From: Adiantum capillus-veneris
Taxonomy: Eukaryota > Streptophyta > Polypodiopsida > Polypodiales > Pteridaceae
Direction of reading: 5' to 3'
Assembly (NCBI GenBank): GCA_014529385.2
Contig: CM043951.1
Span: 111,807,469 to 111,871,468, forward strand
DNA: 64,000 bases
Part shown: positions 32,301 to 41,866 of the stretch, piece after piece
Position numbering within the stretch: position 1 is the stretch's first letter
Layout of the letters: the number at the start of each line of letters is the position of its first letter
The notes under the pieces: generated by a model
Seen by the model: the letters and a program-made list of their open reading frames with translations, nothing else
Told to the model about the DNA's origin: nothing
Database searches by the model: none
Position numbers and translations under genes: made by a program

Positions 32301-33856
32301 TGATGGGGGCTTTTCACAAGCCAAGCTCCCATACCCCTCTTCTCTCGTCCCCACCCCATGAAAACCCCCTCTTAGGGAGGGAGTGATAAAAGACATTGGA
32401 AAAAGTAAGAAAAAAATAAAGTATGAATATGTAAATATATGAGAAATGTAAAATAGGCCACCTCATGCCTGCGCGGCAGCCCATCCCCACCTTGCCTCCT
32501 TTTTCTTCACTGTTGCCCCGCCGTGTGTCCCTTTTCCTCTCCTCCACTCAAAAGGTCAACCCCCTCTCTCTTCCCCTTGTCCTTTCTCCTTTTTATCTCC
32601 CCTCAAGCTACCCCACCTCTCACCAATAATGCATTCTAACTCGCCAATAATGCACCCTTATTCACATGCAACTTACCCTATCTTCCAAAATAGTATACCC
32701 CACCCCCCCTTTCTCTCTCCTATCATATCCCATGACCCAAATACCCCCCCCTCTCTCTAAAGGGCGCCATGTCTCTTGTCTTGTAGATAAATAACGACCC
32801 CCACACTCACACACACACTCAGTTTCACTAAAAAAGGTGCCCACAGACCCATCCCCACCCGGTGGTTACCTGATTTTTCTTGTGTTTACACACATCTGCA
32901 CACAGATTCACCTCTCAACACACTCCTCTCTCTCCCCTCTTGTAATTACTTTATTCTCCATGTCACCTCTCACTTTTTTTCATCAACCCATCTCTCTCTC
33001 TTAGTCTCTCTCTCATGAGACTGCTATTCTGGCACATATATACACAACCAGACAAGTGGGGGCCATAGTCACATGGCCTATGTAGATAAAGATTTCTTCA
33101 TTTCTAAATTCTAGAATTTCTCCCCCCCCTCCTCCCCTATATAAAGAGGGGTCACCATCACACAAAAACACACAACATCACCAAAGAACACACTATGCAC
33201 TGTGTGTGCCTAGTGCACACACACACACCCACACCATCACCATCACCGCAATCACCATGCTTGTCTTGAGCATGACCTCTACACCCTTGGCTATGGAAGA
33301 TGAAGGGCAACTAAATGAAGGATGATGGCCATAATCCTCGTGCGAGTCTTCGCCATCAACTCCCACCTATCCGCCATGTGCTCTACCACTCTCTCCCTTC
33401 TCATTCCCCTACCCTATGCTCCCCATTTCATCGCCTAATTCTCTAAATAAAGCTTGAGGTTTTGTGAGTATGTTTTCTTGCAATGTTTTGCCCATGTGAG
33501 GTGTGCGGAATCGCCACCTAGTCTTGTGCTTTGGAGTGAGCTTGTGTATGTGTGAAGGGTGTGCGGATTCGCCATCCTTTTGTGATGCCTAAGTACTAAG
33601 CCGCTATACCTCCTCCCTCACTCTCTCTCTCTCTCTCTCTCTCACTTGATCTCATTCCCTTTCCTTTTCATCACTACTCCCAAGCATCCATCTCTCTTGG
33701 AAGAAAACTTTGTTATGGTGGTGTGTTGTTTGCGTCCTAGCCGCTGAAGCTAAGTGGTGCCCCCTGTTTGCTTTACCATGACAGGCTCGAGGCACGCCAT
33801 TTGGTCCCCGGTGTTTTAGAGGCCATCGGGGTTTGGGGTTCGCTTTGCTCCCGTCA
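32301..33856 (+). repeat. 3' LTR of gypsy-2 (1556 bp)
   Basis: It is the partner of 24627-26159 and is preceded by the purine tract at 32286-32297. A longer (CT)n run near 33620-33645 and the extra segment near 32605 account for most of the 23-bp length difference. Confidence 0.93.
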
Positions 33857-34203
33857 ACGACTACGCGTAGAGTAGGCAAGGCGGGGGCAAAAACTGCAAC
33901 AAAAACCATCAAGGAGACACAACGAGCTCAAACCTGAAAATATCTAGAGTTTGGCTGAAATTGTTTTAGTTTGTACATGAGTTTTAGTTATATATAAGTC
34001 TCACTTCAAAAAACTCACTCACGGGCACTGACAGTAGCTTGACAGCTGTCACTATACTAGCGACTTGCAGTTGATGTCCATGTGCTTGCTACAGCAAGCT
34101 AAAAAACCCACAAAAAGAAAGCCCACACACCCTTTTGACATCGGGCGTCATGTCTATATGTACAAATCGATAAAAAAACATTGTGTAAAGAATGCGTCCA
34201 ACA
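33857..34203 (-). repeat. 5' LTR of gypsy-1b, 5' portion
   Basis: Together with 24094-24626 this forms the 5' LTR. It aligns with 13121-13460. On the minus strand it starts TGTTGGACGCATTC at 34203. Immediately beyond it, gypsy-3-derived sequence begins with no target duplication. Confidence 0.78.
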
Positions 34204-34312
34204 ACGTAAACACATTACAGTATTTCATAGATTTTGGTGTCGCCGACTCGTGGCCTAATTTCATCATAAGTAGGAATTTACACTTTGAATAAAAAACTAA
34301 GCATAGGCGGGG

Positions 34313-34733
34313 TGTTGGGGCATCATTGCTAAGCATTTAGGTGCATTATGGGTCGAAAATGACTAGATCAAAAATCCACTGCTGTTACTAATTGCAATTT
34401 TGGCACTTGAACTAAAGTGGGGTTTGAGACCATAAGCATATGTGCTTAGGTATTATAAACATGTCCTAGAAGTTTCATTACATTTGGATGTCATTTGATG
34501 TTGTAACGGATGTGATTTGTTTGTCGATGAGCGATTGGCTTTTGGTGATTTCAGTCACTTGAGTGTAGCTTGAGTTAGATACGAGTTGTTAGTTGTTTTC
34601 CGACATATTGACAACCTCTTGCAGCCTCTATGCACTAGTGGAGTCAGCTTTGTCCCGTGGATTGACTTTTTAATCGTTGTTATCACTAAAACAAGAAGAA
34701 GATAAGATAGTGAGATTAGACACACGTCCCACA
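34313..34733 (+). repeat. Left LTR of gypsy-3 (421 bp)
   Basis: It starts TGTTGGGGCATC after a GGCGGGG tract and ends GTCCCACA before the primer site. It aligns with 41867-41966 joined to 43081-43404. The upstream 34204-34312 is internal 3' sequence homologous to 41818-41866. Confidence 0.78.
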
Positions 34734-34753
34734 TTTGGCACAGCTGCTGGGGA
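34734..34753 (+). other. Gypsy-3 primer binding site
   Basis: TTTGGCACAGCTGCTGGGGA closely resembles the TGGCGCCGTTGCCGGGGA primer site (tRNA-Asp type) of plant Athila/Tat elements, with a few mismatches. It is directly adjacent to the LTR end at 34733. Confidence 0.65.
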
Positions 34754-35299
34754 TCAAAGAGACCTAAACTACGAAAAAAACATGAGCGTCTTGTGAAGTT
34801 ATCCTTTAACTTCCTCTAGGATCTCCTAGAGTAAAAACTTTCTTTTTAGAAATCGCATAGCTTAAGATTCACGTCTTTTACTGTGTAGAGGTAGCTTGGA
34901 AGTAATCGTACTTGTCGAGTGCCTTTAGGATTGTAGGATTGTAAAATCAGATTAGGATTTTGAGACTGGTTGATAGACAAGACAAGCATGAAGATCAATG
35001 GTCAGGAAACCATTAAAAAAAAAAGAGTGTTTGTGGACACTTTCCACAACCCCATTGCATGAGAACCTAGGAGTAGGGTAAGTAGGATCCGAGGTGGATT
35101 TCAAAATATTGCTCTCTCCAAAAGAATCATTGTGAGTTGTATTTGAAGTTGCAATATTTCAGGTCTACGGCTAGAAATAGCACGAAAAGACTCCAAATCA
35201 CTCAATTTGACTGGAGAATATACTTAAAATTTGTATGCACCAGTGGGTAAGTTCAAGGACACTTTGAGGTAAATTTTCAAGAGTTTGCAAAACCTCATA

Positions 35300-36420
35300 T
35301 TATTTAATTTTTCTTGATATTTTAGGCCAAATTAAGTTTTGACTTGATTCATAGGCTTAAAATAACTCATAAAAAGATGACCCATGAAAAAGTGCAAAAA
35401 ATTGTTCATTTTGGGCATAAAGTAAATAATCGTGATTATTTACTTTCAGCTGAGATTTGACCAAGGTTGATACCATTGACTCGTTACATGTGTACAAACA
35501 ACTTTTGTAAAGGCACATTGGATTTGGATCACCAAACTAGCAAAAATCTGGATAAAAATTAAAGTTTTTACTGACTTTTGAATACTTGAGTGTAAATGGA
35601 AAAAAAATAGTCCAAACTTGATGAAATTTGATTCATACGCTTATATTGATGCGATAGACATGTGCACATGCTCAGTTGACCAAAAAGATGCAAAAAGTTA
35701 CCAGTTGTAAATAATCATGATTATTCACATCTTGCTTCAAATTTTTTTAGCTTTTTTGACTAGGTAAGCATACCACTAGTTTTATCATGTTGTAATAAGC
35801 CCACAAACCAAATTTGGTAAGATTTGGATCATGGATTGAAAATTGTGACCAAATTTACAAAGTTAGTCTACAGAGAGAAAACTGATGACGATTTGATCAA
35901 ACATAGTCCAAACTTGATGAAACTTGGCTAGAGACCTTAAGTTGAAGTGCTTAACACATCTGTGTCAAGATTGGGGCAAAAACTTGCAAAAAATTAACCA
36001 GAGTAAATAATCGAGATTATTCACATCTTGCTTCAAAATTTGGTATTCTTGCACAATTGGGCATATCATAAGGTCAAGCATACCAAGTAGACCACACAAA
36101 TTAATTTTGGTAAAATTTGGATCTCAAAAGTGAGACTTAAGCAAGATTATTGAAATCAGAGTCTGTGGACACGAAAACAGTTGATAAACTTGAATAGATT
36201 TTGTCCAAACTTTTTGTAACTTGTCCAAGGACCTTAACAGGTTGTATACTTGGCAAATCAAGCCAGAAGAGCAAAAAACTGACAAAATTAAATAATCACG
36301 ATTATTTACCACTGCTACACAGAGCCACCCATTTTGACTTTTGAGCTTGTACAGTGTTAGACCCCAACATAATACAAGGCCAGCGGGAAAGTTTGGGTGC
36401 AATCGGATCCAAATGGTACA
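35300..36420 (+). repeat. Gypsy-3 leader: diverged ~290-bp tandem array with a palindromic core
   Basis: Four units are spaced 285, 296 and 285 bp apart. Each carries an AT-rich palindrome (GTAAATAATC, 2-nt loop, GATTATTTAC) at 35422-35443, 35707-35728, 36003-36024 and 36288-36309. Other shared motifs are TTGGTAARATTTGGATC and GTCCAAACTTGATGAAA-type blocks. Units are quite diverged outside these. The remaining leader (34754-35300, 36420-36872) shows no gene. Confidence 0.8.
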
Positions 36421-36872
36421 TGATTACTCAGTTTCCAGGTTTGCAGATTAATCCTTTGATTTTTGCCAAAGTCGAGCTTAAAAATCTGAACTACGGACTA
36501 AATTAGCTTGATTTGCAGTGATACACATAGACCAATCATAATAGCTAGCAAAAACTATATTGTCGTTATAGAAGAATAGCTAACTTGATCAAAGTTGTAC
36601 ATGAATCAGGTTGCAAAAGAATCGGTAGCTTAGACAGAAAGTGCAATCCAGTCAAGTGGCAGAAATTGACAATAAGTCAATCCAAAGGTAAGTACTTTAT
36701 CTAGGGCTTCACAAGTGTTTATGAACCTTAGATTTGGTCGTGTAGTAGAAAATCAAGGCATACTTGGAGAAACCTCCAGTAGAGTATCCACTAAAGAAAG
36801 CATGAATCAAGGCAATTCCTAGCACACTATCCCTGAAGAAGTCTCAGACACTTTTTTGATTCGACATCTGAA

Positions 36873-37530
36873 ATGTCTTCCTATTCGACTCACTCGAAAA
36901 CCGGAAGGACAATGCGCTATAAGCATATACTCTCTTTTTATAAGACTAATCCCCATGGAGCTCAGGTTTACCTGGATCCTAACGAAGAGTATGTTATTCG
37001 CATTCATGACCATGGTATCGAGTTTGAAAAAGAGATTAGGGAAAACAAACAAGGAAAAATGTACATGGATCAAAACGGAACCCAATATTTACAAGTCGAA
37101 TATCCTCACGTGATAGACAAATGGGGTTTAGAAGTAAATACCATAATTCCAGATATGGCTACAAAATCAGGACCACCAAATTTAGAATTTGAGGGATACG
37201 ATCAAGTTGTTTTGAAGCCCTTGAAACGGCTTAGTATTGATAATCCTAGGATCGGAGTCTATTGTTGGGAGGATAGAAACGACGTAAAAGATCTTTTAAT
37301 GTGGAGGTTGCATATCAGAACTGACGGCCATGAAGATTATCTATATCTTTAATATCAAGAATAAGGGATCAATAGACCTACCAACCTATTTGTTTAGGGA
37401 TTGTTATAACAACAACTTTGTTATGGCGACTCGTGAGGAGGTAGAACAAACCAAATATCATGGGTATTATGTAAGGGATTGGATATTGTGCGAAGGACCA
37501 GAAGCAATTCCAAGAGATGAACATCGTTAG
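36873..37530 (+). pseudogene. Gypsy-3 extra ORF upstream of gag, function unknown
   Basis: The open frame 36873-37352 gives a 159-residue product starting MSSYSTHSKTGRTMRYK. It contains GAQVYLDPNEEYVIRIHDHG, YLQVEYPHVIDKWGLEV and IGVYCWEDRNDVKDLLMW. The overlapping frame 37330-37530 (DLPTYLFRDCYNNNFVMATREEV, GYYVRDWILCEGPEAI) looks like its continuation after a frameshift. I do not recognise a domain. It is soluble-looking, mixed charge, with no membrane segment. It lies between the leader array and gag, where some plant gypsy elements hold an additional ORF. Confidence 0.55.
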
Positions 37531-38294
37531 AGATCTTCCAAGAGTAATATTAAGAAACTAGAAACCACCTCATCACGAAGAAAACCAGGTGACACTAAGG
37601 CCATTCAAGGGCTACGTGAGTCACTATTTCCAACAGACTAGTTTGAATGACTCGGAATAGCACCAAGTGCCAGGAGACCGGGAGTTGAATCAAATAGATG
37701 CGTCAGACCAGCTAATTTTTAAAAATGGGTCAGAAAATATAGTGGATCAGGGGATCCATACCACCATACTTAGCAGGCTTTAATCAAGTGCTAAGAGTAG
37801 AACGCTTATTTGATTTCCATACTCAATTCGAGGGGTTTGGAATGACATTAGAAGGAAAAGCATTAACATGGCTCCAAAATATTCTACCAAGGTTAATAAT
37901 GGACTTAAACACATTAGCTCAAGGATTTATAGTTGTTTGTTCCAAAACGGGGATCAAACACAATACGATAGCTCAAATCTACAGCTTTAAACAGAAACAT
38001 GGTGAGTCTGTTAGGGATTGTGCGACTCGAATGAAGCAATATATTGTCAGATGCCCAGGGCTAGAGATACCTATAGAAGAACAACTAGTTTCATTTTTTC
38101 TAGAGGGATTTGTAAACAAAGAACTTCATGCTATATTCTATAGCAAGAAGCATACAACCCTAGAAGAGTGTGTATCAGATGCTATTGACTTAGGAGATAG
38201 TTGTGATATTCTCAATGAAAAAGATGTCCCTAAGGATAACAAAGTGAGAAAAGAGCATCCATTAAACTATCACAAGTGGGAACGGCTATTGTAG
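37531..38294 (+). pseudogene. Gypsy-3 gag
   Basis: The open segment 37788-38294 has a Retrotrans_gag pattern: FGMTLEGKALTWLQNI, the spaced QIYSFKQKHGESVRDCATRMKQYIVRCPG, then QLVSFFLEGFVNKELHAIFYSKKHTTLEECVSDAIDLGD. The preceding 37531-37787 is part of the same protein in other frames (VSHYFQQTS). The end is a stop at 38292-38294. Confidence 0.75.
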
Positions 38295-39031
38295 CACTGC
38301 TTTCATCCATAGAAGACATGCTCAAAAGGACGAATGGCATGATGAACAACATGAAAAAAGCACCTATGAGGGGACCAGGACAAGGGATAACTCAATAGGG
38401 ACAACCAATTAGACCGTTGAAATGGTGTGCAATCGAGGGTAAATGGAACAACCATGAGACCAATAAGTACTATTTTCGACCAAAGTATGATGGGAATGCT
38501 CAGTACATGCCCACGAGGCCACAAGGAAAATCCATGTACAGATCTAGTCTGGCGTGGTGCAGCTCAAAGACTAGATCTGTACATGGATTCAAACTGTATT
38601 GGGTCAACAACCCAATACACTCCTGTGATGATTCGGAGAATACAAAAACTTCCTCTCAAAAGACCAAAAGAAGTAGAAGAAACAGATATGATATGAGAAG
38701 GTAGAAATAAAAGATTGAAATCGAAGATAAAGGAAAGAAGCTATTCCAGAAAAAGGTGAAAGAAACTAAAACCGAAATCAAAGAAACAATCGTAAAATCT
38801 GAAGGATCAATTTTGCTTATCCAAGATTGGGAAAACAATTATCTGTACTTGACGCAAGTGGGATCTATAACAAGGTTTAATCTAAAAGATCACACTTATA
38901 GAGATATCATGAAAATTCCCATACAAGAGTTTGATTCAGTCTCCTTGGCTGAAACTAAGCTTCCATTGTGGTTGAACAAAGACACTCCTTTTTGGATGTG
39001 CAGAGCTTCAAAAAATGAAAGTTTAAAATGA
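38295..39031 (+). pseudogene. Gypsy-3 zinc-knuckle-like segment and protease region
   Basis: A zinc-knuckle-like segment (LKWCAIEGKWNNHETN near 38415) is followed by Arg/Lys-rich sequence. The segment 38756-39031 has LIQDWENNYLYLTQVGSITRFNLKDHTYRDIMKIPIQEFD, which matches the sequence after the protease of gypsy-4 on the other side of the window. A perfect 22-bp inverted repeat (38529-38550 and 38568-38589) lies within it. The frames are broken by several stops. Confidence 0.6.
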
Positions 39032-39900
39032 GAAGAATGTATTTTAGAAAGGGATTGCACCAACAAAGCCTATGTGCTTGAACCCTTTCCAGAGCATTTG
39101 TTTGATCCATTTGAGTGGACTCGAATTTTAGCGACAATGGATGTATGTGTGAATACGTCTATGCCTACTTAATTTTCCAATGAGGACGGCTATGACATAA
39201 TTCCCATCCAAATGATTTCAATCCTCCACATTGAAGATGAAATTGAGGAACCCAAGGACTTGATGAAAGCTCAACAAGCCTTTTTAGACCTCTACTATGA
39301 TGCAACAGATGAGTTAGAGAAACACTCAGCTACCTCGAAAGATTCAGGGTCAGACTCAAGAACATGTGAGAGCTAAGGTACTCATGAAAGGAGGGGAGAA
39401 AAAGTTTTTTGAATTTCCTAACCAGAAACCAAGAAGAGAAAAAAGGTATAGACAAAAAAGGGACACAAAAAACATGAAAGCTAGAACTCTGCCATCAATT
39501 TCCAGTAGAACAAAGTTCCAGATGCAGATAGACGCACTTGATTCTGTCAAGGACAAAATCACTGGCAGATATTCTTAAAGAAAAACCCAAAATGTCAAAA
39601 ACATTGAGAAAAACAAGGAAGGGTACTCAAGCAAAACCGAAAAAACAAGAAAAGGAGTCAACCATGACATGAGTTGAGCGAAAAAAGAAGTATCAAGAGT
39701 TGAAAAAAGCTTTAAAGGAGATGTATACAACTGAAATGGAAACCACAAAAGAGGATGGTAGAGATGTAATGAGTGTTCCATCCCATTACAAAATGTATAC
39801 TCTCTAAGATCGAAAAATTATTATCGAACAACCTGTTAGAGAACTACAAAAACAAGACGAGTCCTACGAAGGGCCTGAAAACGCAAAAAAGATAAATTTT
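39032..39900 (+). other. Gypsy-3 linker between protease and RT
   Basis: Decayed coding sequence, rich in Lys/Glu codons (for example 39366-39578, MRAKVLMKGGEKKFFEF...), with frequent stops. It presumably was the spacer before RT. No domain is recognised. Confidence 0.5.
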
Positions 39901-40673
39901 ACTGAGCGAAGAGAAGAGCCTAGGCCTACCTACATTGCAAATGACCTAGCAGAAGAAGAAAAGGAGCTTTTGTTAAGCTTGCTAAAAGAATACTGGGATA
40001 TTTTTGCTTGGTCTTACAAGGATCTCAAGGGTGTTGATCCCGAAATCTATCAACATACCATACCATGAGAGATGATGCCAAACCAAGTAGACAAAATCCA
40101 TACACATATAATGAAACATTTTCAAGAAGATTAAAGAAGAGATTGAAAAACTAAAGGAAGCCGAATTCATTTATAAAATTGAACACACAGATTAGGTGTC
40201 TCGAATTGTGGTAGTGCCCAAGAAGAATTGAAAATTACGAGTGTGTGTCAATCTCAAGAAAGTGAATGTAGCTACCAATAGAGACAACTTTTCTCTTCCA
40301 ATCATTGAGCATGTGTTAGAACGAGTTACAGTTAAAGAAGCTTACAGCTTCTTAGATGGATTTTCGGGATACAACCAATTTTTGGTTGACCCAAAAGATC
40401 AACATAAAACTGCTTTTGCAACGGTATGAAGTCTTTTTGCCTATCGGGTTCTGCCCTTTGGGTTAACTAATGCTCCTGCCACATTTCAAAGATTGATGAG
40501 TCATGCTTTTAGAGAATATCTTAGGAAATTATTGGAAGTATATATGGATGATCTATGCGTACATTCATCAATAACTGCTGATCATTTTGAACATGTGAAG
40601 AAGGTATTCCAAAAATGTAGACTTTATAGGATTTTCTTAAATCTTGAAAAGTGCATATTCATGGGTAGACAAG
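39901..40673 (+). pseudogene. Gypsy-3 reverse transcriptase, truncated
   Basis: The pre-RT segment ELLLSLLKEYWDIFAWSYKDLKG (near 39980) leads into RT with VCVNLKKVNVATNRDNF, EAYSFLDGFSGYNQF, HKTAFAT, LFAYRVLPFGLTNAPATFQ and the catalytic VYMDDLCVHS (near 40540). At least four nonsense codons or shifts are present. The sequence ends at LEKCIFMGRQV where the inverted LTR-D begins. Confidence 0.82.
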
Positions 40674-41817
40674 TTTCACAAGAACAGAATAATAGAGATA
40701 GGCAGCAAAAGATAGAGAAAGAGATCTTTGTATTGATGGATTTTTGTAGAGTTTTGATACAACAGAGGAGCAATAAAATATATGGGCGCACTCCGTTTAT
40801 GGAGCTCGAACCTCCCGACCACCCCCGAGCTTCAGTTCGCTTGCATGCAGCGTCTCACTCGCACTCGCACTCACACTCGCACTCGTAGAAGAATAGATCG
40901 GTGAATGATCCCCAAACGCACCACCCGTCATGCTTTTACCCTTCTTTTTCTCGAAAAGCCTGCGACTTCTCAAAATAGTCACTTTTGAAGCGTTCTGTCA
41001 ACTCGATTTTCCCACCAAGTATACGTGCGAGAATAAGATAAGAACGTGATCGCTAAGCGATCCGTGAAGGTTAGATTTCTATCATGACACTTTGCACAGA
41101 TCCTGTTTCAAACATTGATTTTTGCATCGCCTACAAAATAGCCAAAAGAACATACTCGTGTAACCAATTCAACATGATAATCAAAGTAAACAAACATAAT
41201 TATATACCTTCATAATCTCAATTGCAATAGTCTATCATAAAGAAACAAATCCACTTCTTGGTTGATAGCAGGGAGAGCTGTATGATGTTGTATGTCTGTC
41301 TATCCCTGTGTATACTACTCTGCTGCTTCCTTCTGTTTGTTTTCATCATAACTTTTTAAAACGAACTCAGAACAGAGCAATCCAGGTACTTAAAACGACG
41401 GGAATAGATCTGGTCTACAACGCATCGCGAACAGAATTGCGAAAAACGTCTTTCTTTGGCTAAAAATGCAAATTTTAGGTTGCAACTCATTTTTAGGTCT
41501 CCATTACTTTTTCAACTTATTTTAAGCTTACCCATGCATTTTAAGCTAAAACACATAAATATAAAATACTAATATTAATAAAAATCTCAATTTTACTGTT
41601 CATAGACGGACTATCTGTTATTCATTAATCTTTATCAAATACGTCTTTAGTGTATTATTTAAAAAAATAATATATATTTTCTCTTAATATCTCAAACTCA
41701 TTCATATAAGCTCTATTTAATAGACTATGCAACAATCTTTCAAATCGTGCTAAATGAAAAATATGCCCTATTATATTCTTTTCGACTTTAAAAACTTCAA
41801 AGATTAGTCCTATTACA
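40674..41817 (-). repeat. LTR-D, minus-oriented copy (solo LTR)
   Basis: The sequence is the reverse complement of 41967-43075 with scattered substitutions and indels, beginning TGTAATAGGACTAATC on the minus strand. Its flanks are ACAAG (40669-40673) and ATAAG (41818-41822), possibly a 5-bp target duplication with one change. It separates gypsy-3 RT from the gypsy-3 3' end. A CACTCG-type short repeat lies near 40855-40885. Confidence 0.82.
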
Positions 41818-41866
41818 ATAAGTAGGAACTTACACTTCAAAAATAAAAAACTAAGCATAGGCGGGG

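Larger units (their letters stand above)
24627..33856 (+). mobile_element. Gypsy-2: complete Tat-like Ty3/gypsy element inserted in the gypsy-1b LTR
   Basis: A 9230-bp element with LTRs of 1533 bp (24627-26159) and 1556 bp (32301-33856), starting TGATGGGGGC and ending CTCCCGTCA. ACGA is present on both sides; a fifth duplicated base is not evident. The primer site TTTGGTGCCCCCACTGAG follows the 5' LTR and a purine tract (AAAAGGGGAGGG) precedes the 3' LTR at 32286-32297. The order is gag, protease, RT, RNase H, archaeal RNase H, integrase on the + strand. The host LTR is contiguous once it is removed. The LTRs are very similar, indicating recent insertion, but pol has one frameshift and several nonsense codons. 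Confidence 0.95.
12967..34203 (-). mobile_element. Gypsy-1b: Tat-like Ty3/gypsy element opened by two nested insertions
   Basis: On the minus strand, a 5' LTR (34203-33857 and 24626-~24094) is followed by a TTTTGGTGCCCCCCACCG primer-like site, gag, protease, RT, RNase H, archaeal-type RNase H and integrase, the pol stop at 13488, a purine tract, and a 3' LTR starting TGTTGGGCGC at 13460. Copia-B (CCTCA duplication) sits in the last pol codons. Gypsy-2 sits in the 5' LTR. The 3' LTR is cut at ~12967 where it meets gypsy-1a. No flanking duplication is visible, so one side has been rearranged. Confidence 0.85.

Noticed and set aside
35422-36309. CRISPR-like array of spaced palindromic repeats
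   Set aside because: Spacing of ~290 bp with related spacers in a plant retroelement; it is a tandem repeat, not a CRISPR.
39901-40673. Endogenous pararetrovirus as source of the gypsy-3 RT
   Set aside because: LTRs, primer site and gag context are present, and the RT blocks (LDGFSGYNQ, FGLTNAPATFQ, YMDDL) fit Ty3/gypsy; no movement or coat protein motifs seen.
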